This document shows positions 6,616-12,579 of a DNA stretch of 12,579 nucleotides, piece after piece. The position numbers and the translations under genes were made by a program. Every line of letters starts with the position of its first letter. Position 1 is the stretch's first letter. The stretch is from contig JACMNW010000394.1 in assembly GCA_014378345.1 (NCBI GenBank), positions 1-12,579 of the forward strand. Direction: 5' to 3'. The DNA comes from Pseudorhodobacter sp. GTDB lineage: Bacteria; Pseudomonadota; Alphaproteobacteria; Rhodobacterales; Rhodobacteraceae. The notes under the pieces are model-generated. The model worked only from the letters and a program-made list of their open reading frames with translations. It was not told where the DNA came from and ran no database searches.

Positions 6616-6642
6616 GGAACGCGCAGGGCGTCATTTCGTTCC
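6616..6642. promoter_or_regulatory. Bidirectional EcfG-type promoter (palindromic GGAAC-N16-CGTT)
   Basis: On the plus strand GGAAC (6616-6620), 16 nt, CGTT (6637-6640). On the minus strand GGAAC (6642-6638), 16 nt, CGTT (6621-6618). Both are exact matches to the promoter consensus of EcfG, the sigma factor of the alphaproteobacterial general stress response. The overlap arises because GGAACG and CGTTCC form an inverted repeat with a 15-nt centre. The minus orientation is ideally placed for glsB–yidB. Whether this organism has EcfG/PhyR/NepR cannot be seen here. Confidence 0.65.
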
Positions 6643-6676
6643 GAAAATGCCCACCCATCCTGATCAAAACCATCAT

Positions 6677-6701
6677 GGAACCGCCAACCCGCCGCTGCGT
6701 T
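6677..6701 (+). promoter_or_regulatory. Second exact EcfG-type promoter, plus strand
   Basis: GGAAC (6677-6681), 16 nt, CGTT (6698-6701), exact to consensus. It faces the gene at 6951 but lies 250 nt upstream of it, so it would give a long leader or an independent short RNA. Confidence 0.55.
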
Positions 6702-6880
6702 AACTGAACGGATCAGCGCGTACCGCGTTTTATTTTCCATCCCGATCGGAATTTAAATCTGTAATGCCAGATCGCTCCGGCTGAACGTGGCGCCCCAAAA
6801 TTTACGGCCTATGCAGCAAGCGACGTTAACAGTCCGGATTAACGCGCAACAGGTTTCTCAAAGTATATTTGTGATTGGTT

Positions 6881-6905
6881 GGAACGACTATAGTGCCCAG
6901 TAGTT
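6881..6905 (+). promoter_or_regulatory. Proximal EcfG-like promoter for the microprotein operon (one mismatch)
   Basis: GGAAC (6881-6885), 16 nt, AGTT (6902-6905). The first -10 base deviates from CGTT, the same deviation as in the BON site. Transcription would begin about 40 nt before ATG 6951, the most natural spacing of the three plus-strand sites. Confidence 0.45.
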
Positions 6906-6950
6906 TACTTGGTGGCACAAGATAATAGTGCCTTTTGCAAAGGACATCAC

Positions 6951-7025
6951 ATGAGCGGGATCATCTATTTAGTCGGACTGGTTGTCGTCGTCTTGGCCGT
7001 CTTGTCCCTCATCGGCTTACGCTGA
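6951..7025 (+). CDS. 24-residue single-helix membrane microprotein
   Basis: An ORF of 24 codons plus TGA encodes MSGIIYLVGL, then an almost unbroken run of Val, Leu, Ala and Ile, and ends IGLR. The whole peptide is one membrane helix with a short polar N-terminus and a terminal Arg. It has a good ribosome binding site (AAAGGA, 7 nt before ATG), a promoter-like element about 45 nt upstream, and ends 21 nt before the next start, so it is probably the first gene of an operon. I recall similar very small hydrophobic proteins in Rhodobacteraceae but cannot name a family. Single-helix microproteins often bind and modulate larger membrane proteins; the next gene's product is an obvious candidate partner (inference). 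Confidence 0.7.
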   Translation: MSGIIYLVGLVVVVLAVLSLIGLR

Positions 7026-7046
7026 TAACGAATTAGGAATGAACAA

Positions 7047-8048
7047 ATGGAACGGACAGTAGATAACACCCGCGCCGGCGCGGCTGATATGCGGCTTGAA
7101 GGCTCCTACCTTGATTGGCCCTCAATCTGGGGCGGCACAGTGGTAGCAGTGGCAGTCGGATCGGTATTTACCGCTTTCGGCGCGGCTTTGGGTCTTTCGA
7201 TCGTGTCGGCCGAACCTGCCGAGGGCAGTTTTAACGCCATGTTGATCGTAAGTGCGGTCTGGATCGCGCTGTCGATGGTCGCAAGCTATATGGCAGGCGG
7301 TTATATTGCAGGTCGGATGCGTCGGCGTTTCGACAATGCTTCACCAGACGAAGTATCGGCCCGTGATGGCATGAACGGGCTGGTCGTATGGGGCGTGGGT
7401 GTCATCGTGTCGGTCCTTCTGGTACAAGCGGCTGTGTCCGCGTCACTTTCTGCTGCAGGATCAGTCGTGTCAGCGGCCGGATCGGTGGCACAAACGGCCG
7501 CAAGTGTCGCAGGTGATGTGGCAGGTGGTGCTGCACAAGGGGCAGTGCAGGCTGCGGGTGAAAATTCAAATGGCGGCGCGATGGCCAATCCAGTGAACTA
7601 CATCGCATCCACGCTCTTGCGGCCCGCGCAGGTATCACCGGCGGCCCCACCGTCGACGGCCACTGCAGATTACAGTTCAGATGTGGGTTCTATCCTGAAC
7701 AACGTTGCTATGACCGGCGACATCAGTGACGCCGAACGCAGCTATCTGGCCAGCGCTGTCGCTGTTCAAGCAGGTATCCCCGCAGACCAAGCGGCGACGC
7801 GCGTTGACCAAGCCGTTGCAGCATCGCAGAAAATGCGTGCAGATGCGGTAGCAGCAATCGAAGAAGCAAAACAGACGGCGATTAACATCGCCGAGGCTGG
7901 CCGCATAAGCGCCATTTTGGCTGCGTTTTTCGCTGCCGCAACAGCACTAATTTCAGCCGTTGCAGCGCATATTGGTGCGGTAAAAGGTGGCGTGCACCGT
8001 GATGAAGGTCGGTTGTTTGGTGGATTTGCACATCACCGCCGTGCATAA
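7047..8048 (+). CDS. Ala/Gly-rich multi-helix membrane protein, 'PhnA-like' type, function unknown
   Basis: The 333-residue product begins with a short polar segment, then SYLDWPSIWGGTVVAVAVG, leading into membrane helix 1 (about 27-53), helix 2 (about 63-88, with the Gly-rich AGGYIAGRMRRR turn) and helix 3 (about 110-133). A low-complexity Ala/Gly/Ser/Val stretch (133-170), a disordered linker, an alpha-helical soluble domain (about 207-285, rich in Ala and charged residues) and a fourth helix (about 286-310) follow, ending in a Gly/His/Arg-rich tail. Alphaproteobacterial proteins of this layout are often called PhnA-like; I see no link to phosphonate metabolism. AGGAAT precedes ATG 7047. 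An ATG at 7040 in another frame stops within eight codons. It follows the microprotein by 21 nt and is probably co-transcribed. Role in envelope stress is inferred from context. Confidence 0.75.
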   Translation: MERTVDNTRAGAADMRLEGSYLDWPSIWGGTVVAVAVGSVFTAFGAALGLSIVSAEPAEGSFNAMLIVSAVWIALSMVASYMAGGYIAGRMRRRFDNASPDEVSARDGMNGLVVWGVGVIVSVLLVQAAVSASLSAAGSVVSAAGSVAQTAASVAGDVAGGAAQGAVQAAGENSNGGAMANPVNYIASTLLRPAQVSPAAPPSTATADYSSDVGSILNNVAMTGDISDAERSYLASAVAVQAGIPADQAATRVDQAVAASQKMRADAVAAIEEAKQTAINIAEAGRISAILAAFFAAATALISAVAAHIGAVKGGVHRDEGRLFGGFAHHRRA

Positions 8049-8078
8049 ATTGCCGCGTCACTGGGGTTCCAATACGGA

Positions 8079-8100
8079 CTTGCTAGATTTGTTTAGCAAG
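8079..8100. repeat. Stem-loop in the gap after the PhnA-like gene
   Basis: Perfect 7-bp stem CTTGCTA / TAGCAAG with an 8-nt loop, 31 nt after the preceding stop. There is no good T-run after it, so it is at best a weak terminator or an mRNA-stabilising hairpin. A short palindrome GGTTTTAAACC lies further on at 8132-8142. Confidence 0.4.
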
Positions 8101-8183
8101 ACTTTGCTGGAGCCCCTTTAAAGCGAAAGCTGGTTTTAAACCCCACGATAATCGGTGCAACGTCCCTTTGCTAAACCATGTTT

Positions 8184-8190
8184 AAGGAGG
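8184..8190 (+). promoter_or_regulatory. Strong Shine–Dalgarno that selects a TTG start for the DUF421 gene
   Basis: AAGGAGG lies just after an in-frame ATG (8178) and 5 nt before an in-frame TTG (8196). The ATG itself has no purine-rich site in the preceding 20 nt. Placement therefore favours TTG as the true initiator, with the ATG being chance or a minor start. Confidence 0.7.
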
Positions 8191-8195
8191 TCTCT

Positions 8196-8885
8196 TTGCA
8201 AGAGTTGATACCCTCGCTCGACTGGCAGCGCATTTTTATTGGTGACGAACCTCCGATCTTCCTGCTTGAAATCGTTGTCCGGACGGTAATCGTATACAGT
8301 TACTCACTGGCCCTAATCCGTTGGATTGGCGGCCGGGGCATCGGGCAGATGTCAATCGTCGAGTTTCTGTTAGTTGTCGCACTTGGATCGGCGGTAGGCG
8401 ATGCGATGTTCTATCCTGATGTGCCTCTGATCCATGCACTTTTGGTTATCACCTTGGTCGTGGTCATCAACAAGCTCATAGATATCGCCATGTGCAGTGA
8501 CCCCCGAATCCGCCATTTTTTTGCGGGCAAAAGTATCGAAGTCATCCGTGATGGTCGCATCAATCGAAATGCTTTGGCCTATCTTAAAGTCAGCCGGGAT
8601 GAGCTGTTTGAAGGTTTACGAGAACGGGGCATTTCAAACATCGCGCGCGTTCAGTACGGTTTTCTGGAGCCATCAGGCGCATTCAGTTTTTTTCGCGTTA
8701 AGGGGCCGGTTAAGGGTCTTCAGATCATGCCTGCCTGGACGACCACCTTTGCAACAGCCCAGCCAGGAAACGACAAGGCCTGCACCGACTGCGGAACAGT
8801 TGTCCCCGCCGAAACACAGGTTTGCCCAACTTGCCAATCCCGGGCTTGGGCAATGGCAGTGATTGATGACGAAGAAATCCAATGA
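8196..8885 (+). CDS. DUF421/YetF-family membrane protein with C-terminal zinc ribbon
   Basis: Numbered from the alternative ATG 8178 (235 aa; 229 aa from TTG 8196). Three membrane helices (about 27-47, 60-76, 84-105) are followed by the conserved cytosolic DUF421 domain: FFAGKSIEVIRDGRINRNAL (114-133), a helix with SRDELFEGLRERGI and a strand segment with the typical FLEPSGAFSFF (162-172). Instead of ending there, the chain adds about 40 residues with CTDC (202-205) and CPTC (216-219), a CxxC-x10-CxxC zinc ribbon. DUF421 proteins (e.g. Bacillus YetF, YrbG, YdfR) are membrane proteins of unclear function, some linked to sporulation or stress; the zinc ribbon is an unusual addition in my experience of the family. 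No EcfG-type site was found upstream. The brkB-like gene follows after 88 nt in the same direction. Confidence 0.87.
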   Translation: MQELIPSLDWQRIFIGDEPPIFLLEIVVRTVIVYSYSLALIRWIGGRGIGQMSIVEFLLVVALGSAVGDAMFYPDVPLIHALLVITLVVVINKLIDIAMCSDPRIRHFFAGKSIEVIRDGRINRNALAYLKVSRDELFEGLRERGISNIARVQYGFLEPSGAFSFFRVKGPVKGLQIMPAWTTTFATAQPGNDKACTDCGTVVPAETQVCPTCQSRAWAMAVIDDEEIQ

Positions 8886-8973
8886 CAGCACCGTTGATAC
8901 AAATCGAACAGGGTTTTAAGGCAGACGCCGCGCGTGCCTGTGAAGGACCCGTTCCACACAAGGTATTCAAAAC

Positions 8974-9939
8974 ATGGACTTGACCGAAGATGATATTAGC
9001 CGGGGCCGCGATGCTAAAACCCCTTCGGACATCCCCGCCCGGGGGTGGAAGGACGTGTTCTGGAGGGTCTGGAAATCCCTAACTGAAGACCATGTTATGC
9101 TGATTGCGGGCGGGGTAACATTTTACCTTCTTCTGGCACTTTTCCCTGCTCTGGTTGCCTTCATGTCGGTTTACGGCATCTTTCTTGATCCTGCCACCGC
9201 TGTAGAACAGGCGCAGTCGCTGCGCGGTTTTTTTCCACCTGCTGCTGTTGATATTTTTGCAGATCAGCTTGCCCGTCTCACATCGAAACCCAGTGAGGCG
9301 TTGACGTTGGGGTTAGTTCTGTCTTTGGTTATCGCGTTCTGGAGCGCCAACGGCGGTGTAAAGGCGATGATCGAAGGGCTGAATTTCGCCTACAACGAGC
9401 GGGAGAAACGCTCCTTCGTGCGTCTGAACGCTGTGGCATTTTCCTTCACGCTCGGGGCAATGGCTTTGATGATGGTTTTGTTCGTCGCCCTCGCGGTGAT
9501 CCCAGCAACGCTGGCGATACTCAACCTAGGGTCAGTTGGCACGTTCGTTATAAAACTTCTCCGCTGGCCCCTACTTGTGGCGGCACTTGGCCTCGCACTG
9601 GCTGTACTCTATCGCCACGGCCCCAGCCGCCGGTTGCCTGAATGGCGCTGGGTTACTTGGGGAAGTGCTTTTGCCACGATCAGTTGGCTCTTCATGTCGA
9701 TCGGGTTTACAACGTATCTTGACCGTATAGCAGATTTTAATGCTACCTACGGCGCGTTGGCAGCACCAATTGGATTTCTGTTCTGGGTCTGGCTTTCGAT
9801 CATTGTGATCATTATGGGCGCCGAGATCAATGGCGAGATGGAACATCAGACAGCAGTGGATACCACTATCGGTCCCGATAGACCCATGGGAAAGCGCGGA
9901 GCAGTGATGGCAGATACATTGGGAGTGACGTCAGATTGA
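8974..9939 (+). CDS. YihY/BrkB-family inner-membrane protein
   Basis: The 321-residue product starts with a polar segment, then the family pattern: an amphipathic N-terminal stretch (WKDVFWRVWKSLTEDH), IAGGVTFYLLLALFPALVAF (helix 1, about 44-63), a periplasmic loop, helix 2 (about 108-127), GGVKAMIEGLNFAYNEREKRSF (127-148), helices 3 and 4 (about 152-180 and 190-213), helix 5 (about 228-246) and the hallmark YLDRIADFNATYGALAAPIG (248-267) leading to helix 6 and GAEINGE. Length and six helices fit. The family was once called ribonuclease BN by mistake; it is a probable transporter or envelope protein and no RNase activity is implied. AAGG stands about 10 nt before ATG 8974. I see no intrinsic terminator after it, and the following DNA is an IS scar. 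Confidence 0.92.
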   Translation: MDLTEDDISRGRDAKTPSDIPARGWKDVFWRVWKSLTEDHVMLIAGGVTFYLLLALFPALVAFMSVYGIFLDPATAVEQAQSLRGFFPPAAVDIFADQLARLTSKPSEALTLGLVLSLVIAFWSANGGVKAMIEGLNFAYNEREKRSFVRLNAVAFSFTLGAMALMMVLFVALAVIPATLAILNLGSVGTFVIKLLRWPLLVAALGLALAVLYRHGPSRRLPEWRWVTWGSAFATISWLFMSIGFTTYLDRIADFNATYGALAAPIGFLFWVWLSIIVIIMGAEINGEMEHQTAVDTTIGPDRPMGKRGAVMADTLGVTSD

Positions 9940-10415
9940 ACGACATGACAGTGTGACAAGCCAAGCGTAATCTGGCGCTGGTAAATTTCTAATTAAATAC
10001 GCTATCACCTTGCAATCTCACAGTTTCTGACGGCTTCAGATTGAACCGCGAGAAGCGCAGAAAATCGGCTTCTCTCGAATCGTTCTTACCCTGCTTTCGT
10101 AGATTTCCCGCCCGATAACTCGCTCAATGTCGCTCTGATGGAACTACCTATTTTGAAACGACGCTGCACGTGCGAACGATACGGCTTGTGCTTTACCCCT
10201 TGAAACGGCTGCTTCCGGGATTTGACGCGCCGATTTCTGTTTTGCTGCTGAGCTTCGCCACTTGCGCATGAAACCGAGCAGAAATCCAGTCGGAACGGCG
10301 GAGTTTCCCGAAGCCCGGTTGAATGCCAGAAACCAGTTCCAGATTGCCTGAGTATCGATATTCCAGCAGGCGAGGGATAATTTCGCAGCGTTAATCAGCT
10401 CTGCCGAAGGCGTGT
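9940..10415. other. Gene-free, probably decayed DNA after the brkB-like gene
   Basis: No gene of a recognisable family is present. Features seen: an 11-bp direct repeat TCAGATTGAAC (9931-9941, over the brkB stop, and 10036-10046), an inverted repeat GAGAAGC / GCTTCTC with an 11-nt centre (10050-10074), and a long minus-strand frame without a start codon (stop at 10146-10144, open back to about 10516) whose translation resembles nothing I know. Next to the IS fragments that follow, the stretch is best read as eroded mobile-element or flanking DNA. Confidence 0.45.
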
Positions 10416-10487
10416 GATACCGGCACGATATTTGTGTTCCGGTCTCGCAGGGCTGATCGGCTGAAGCTGCGCTATTGGCACGGGGGA
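10416..10487 (+). pseudogene. IS66-family TnpB (orf2) fragment
   Basis: The frame reads DTGTIFVFRSRRADRLKLRY followed by WHGG, matching the central conserved block of IS66 TnpB (typically G-x-(I/L)-(F/Y)-VFR-x-(K/R)-R-x-D-x-(V/L)-K-(L/V)-x-(Y/W)-W-(D)-G). Only about 24 of some 115 residues remain, with no start upstream and the family's Asp replaced by His before the Gly pair. It ends abruptly where the IS110-like fragment begins. Confidence 0.65.
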
Positions 10488-10493
10488 TTATCC

Positions 10494-10577
10494 CCCCATG
10501 CGTGTCAGCATCCGGGTATCAACAGCATCGGTCTTAGCGCGGGTGCCCTAGGCCTGCGTGAACCGGCGCGCTAGCGC
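10494..10577 (-). pseudogene. IS110-family transposase fragment with an in-frame stop
   Basis: On the minus strand ALARRFTQA-stop-GTRAKTDAVDTRMLTRMGG matches the DEDD-domain segment of IS110 transposases (N-P-x-Q-A-R-x-F-A-x-A-x-G-x-x-A-K-T-D-A-x-D-A-x-x-L-A-R). The conserved KTDAVD acidic motif is intact. A TAG (10550-10548) replaces a codon that is usually Thr, and the frame ends after GG, so it cannot be functional. Confidence 0.7.
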
Positions 10578-10585
10578 CAACTCTC

Positions 10586-10667
10586 ATGCTTTGTGATACG
10601 CAGCTCCAGCAGAACGCCTATATTGAGCGCTACAACCGCACAGTCAGCTTTGATCAGATGGTTTGGC
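10586..10667 (+). pseudogene. IS3-family transposase (OrfB) C-terminal fragment
   Basis: QQNAYIERYNRTVSFD is the classic IS3 OrfB signature around the catalytic Glu (Q-x-N-A-(Y/F)-x-E-(R/S)-(F/Y)-N). Usual upstream DDE segments are missing, and the reading departs from the family after about 10665. The open frame nominally continues to 10864 through an unrelated, reversed fragment. Confidence 0.75.
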
Positions 10668-10670
10668 ATA

Positions 10671-10801
10671 GCCGCGTGGTAAGGGTCGTGCTCGAGCCGA
10701 CGGATGACCGGCAGCACGCACGCCGCCGTTGCGGCGCTCATGCTGCCATCGACAACACCAGACAGAATCTAAATCCGGCCAAGCTCACGCTTGCTCATCA
10801 T
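10671..10801 (-). pseudogene. N-terminal fragment of an ISNCY-like transposase
   Basis: From ATG 10801 on the minus strand the reading is MMSKRELGRI-stop-ILSGVVDGSMSAATAACVL, resembling the helix-turn-helix start of ISNCY-type transposases (M-S-x-(R/K)-E-L-x-R-(I/V)-x-(V/I)-L-x-x-V-x-x-G-x-x-(S/T)-x-x-x-A-A-x-(V/L)-L). A TAG (10771-10769) interrupts it and the remaining 400-odd residues are absent. The match is by pattern memory and is the weakest of the four family calls. Confidence 0.5.
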
Positions 10802-10849
10802 GACCCATCCTATGTGAATCCTCCAAGGTGCCCGGCTGGCAAAACAGGG

Positions 10850-10881
10850 TGGGTGACAATTTAACTTTGTTCACATGGGAC
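10850..10881. mobile_element. Candidate left end of the ISNCY-like element
   Basis: Just upstream of the fragment's start (reading on the minus strand) the sequence begins TGTCCCATGTGAACAAAG and runs to TTGTCACCC, about 50 nt before the transposase ATG. A TGT-initiated, AT-containing segment at this distance is typical of an IS end. The matching opposite end is not in the window, so it cannot be verified. Confidence 0.3.
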
Positions 10882-11004
10882 ATTTCTGCTTTTCGCTCGC
10901 AACCTCATTGCCCTTCATGAAGATTATGCAATCGGCAAGGTTTCATTTGATTTTTTTCCTGTAGAAAATAGGACATTGCACCGGATCATCGCCAAAAGAA
11001 TCTA

Positions 11005-12003
<999 letters not shown>

Positions 12004-12107
12004 GGCAGCCTCCTCAAGCGGTTCAGGTTTTTACAGCAGCGACAATATCCCTCAACGCGGTCGCGTGCAGCGAGAGGCATCCAGTTACGATTCATTCTTG
12101 CACCGCT

Positions 12108-12579
12108 TCAAAGCTTTACAGGCTGGCCGGAACGCACGCTTTCATCCGCCGCAAGGCAAATGGCCAGCGATTGAACGGCGTCTTGCATGTGTCGGGTCAG
12201 ATCGAGCCTTTCAGTGATGGCGCGGGCGACAAAAGCTTGCTCACGGTCGCATAGTTGTTGGTGGCTGGGCTCATCCGCCATCGAGATATCGGTATCGCCT
12301 GTGGCCACCTTATGCACCCGCAGCATCGAGGTTTTGGTGTGGGTGTCGATGTCATCCGACCGCGCATTGTCCGGCATGCGGATTGATACTGCACCATTTG
12401 GGCTGATCACATCTTTGATGAAAAATGCTGTGTCGCTTATCATCGGACCCCAGCCTGCTTCGTACCAGCCAAGAGAGCCATCGTCGAAAATCACTTGAAA
12501 ATGGCCGTAATTATACATGTCTGGCGCGATCTCGTGGCTAAGACGCAGGCCCATGCCGCGCACTTCGACCGGCTTTGCA
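12108..12579 (-). CDS. Gfo/Idh/MocA-family oxidoreductase, C-terminal part, cut by the window edge
   Basis: The C-terminal 157 residues of an NAD(P)-dependent sugar or polyol dehydrogenase. The frame is open to the window edge with KPVEVRGMG, so the GTG at 12563 is internal and the N-terminal Rossmann domain lies outside. The visible segment is the alpha/beta substrate domain: a strand with HFQVIFDDGSLGWYEAGWGP (about 27-46 of the visible part), a following VISPNGAVSIRM strand giving the usual half-barrel, and a C-terminal helix (REQAFVARAITERLDLTRHM, then AVQSLAICLAADES) typical of the family. Next to a sugar ABC ATPase it probably oxidises the imported sugar, inositol-like compound or derivative. 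A substrate cannot be given. Confidence 0.88.
   Translation of the reverse strand, partial: AKPVEVRGMGLRLSHEIAPDMYNYGHFQVIFDDGSLGWYEAGWGPMISDTAFFIKDVISPNGAVSIRMPDNARSDDIDTHTKTSMLRVHKVATGDTDISMADEPSHQQLCDREQAFVARAITERLDLTRHMQDAVQSLAICLAADESVRSGQPVKL

Larger units (their letters stand above)
6579..6950. other. Divergent control region of about 370 bp between glsB and the plus-strand membrane genes
   Basis: No family-recognisable gene is present. The region contains the palindromic EcfG-type site (6616-6642), a second exact plus-strand site (6677-6701) and a near-match close to the downstream start (6881-6905). Between them lie a small GC hairpin followed by TTTTATTTT (about 6717-6738), which could end a short transcript from the two upstream sites, and AT-rich sequence. 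The great length for a leader, with two strong-looking promoters so far upstream of 6951, suggests an RNA or a layered promoter arrangement. Confidence 0.5.

Noticed and set aside
6811..6903. 30-codon plus-strand ORF (MQQATLTVRI...)
   Set aside because: No ribosome binding site precedes it, and its end overlaps the proximal promoter candidate; composition is not membrane-like or otherwise distinctive.
7047..8048. Phosphonate metabolism role, from the common 'PhnA-like' name
   Set aside because: The protein is a multi-helix membrane protein with no zinc-ribbon PhnA domain, and no phn genes are near.
8974..9939. Ribonuclease BN activity
   Set aside because: That name was wrongly attached to the YihY/BrkB family; the sequence is a six-helix membrane protein with no nuclease motif.
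9931..10046. 11-bp direct repeat TCAGATTGAAC as an attachment site or IS target duplication
   Set aside because: Target duplications are normally 2-10 bp and flank an element. Here the 94 nt between copies hold no mobile element, and the first copy spans the brkB stop.

Overview
The window looks like chromosome of a Rhodobacteraceae-type alphaproteobacterium (Loktanella/Roseobacter-like). This is inferred from gene content: a DUF3618/holin-family operon, a GlsB–YidB pair, a 'PhnA-like' membrane protein, AglK/UgpC-like ABC ATPase motifs and moderately high GC. No rRNA or tRNA gene and no CRISPR array was seen.

Layout. Positions 1-1540, minus strand: the edge of an uncertain gene, a BON-domain protein, a ~470-bp gap and a 3-methyladenine DNA glycosylase. 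Positions 1743-3581, plus strand: three overlapping genes for small envelope proteins (DUF883-like, YqjE/holin-III-like, DUF3618). They end at a perfect 15-bp bidirectional terminator shared with the convergent galU (3667-4512, minus). Positions 4784-6578, minus strand: a secreted protein with two PRC-barrel domains, then YidB and GlsB, with glsB upstream of yidB. Positions 6579-6950: a divergent control region with two exact GGAAC-N16-CGTT sites, one of them palindromic and so readable both ways, plus a near-match just before the plus-strand genes. Positions 6951-9939, plus strand: a 24-residue membrane microprotein, a four-helix Ala-rich membrane protein, a DUF421/YetF protein with a zinc-ribbon tail, and a YihY/BrkB membrane protein. 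Positions 9940-10990: a gene-free scar holding fragments resembling four IS families (IS66, IS110, IS3, ISNCY). Positions 11005-12579, minus strand: a sugar ABC transporter ATPase and the C-terminal half of a Gfo/Idh/MocA oxidoreductase, apparently the tail of a carbohydrate uptake and catabolism operon.

How it fits together. Apart from galU, the glycosylase and the sugar operon, most genes encode small or medium membrane, periplasmic or envelope-associated proteins of families often linked to general, osmotic or envelope stress (BON, PRC-barrel, GlsB/YeaQ, YidB, DUF883/YqjE, DUF421, BrkB). The GGAAC-N16-CGTT sites match the alphaproteobacterial EcfG general-stress promoter, and similar sites with one mismatch lie upstream of the BON and PRC-barrel genes. 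My reading is an envelope-stress island with a shared EcfG-type control. The sites are visible; the regulon is inference.

I found no clearly unprecedented system. The items most worth a second look are the bidirectional stress promoter region, the membrane microprotein, the DUF421–zinc-ribbon fusion with a probable TTG start, the LSGDQ signature in the ABC ATPase, and the compact pile-up of IS fragments.
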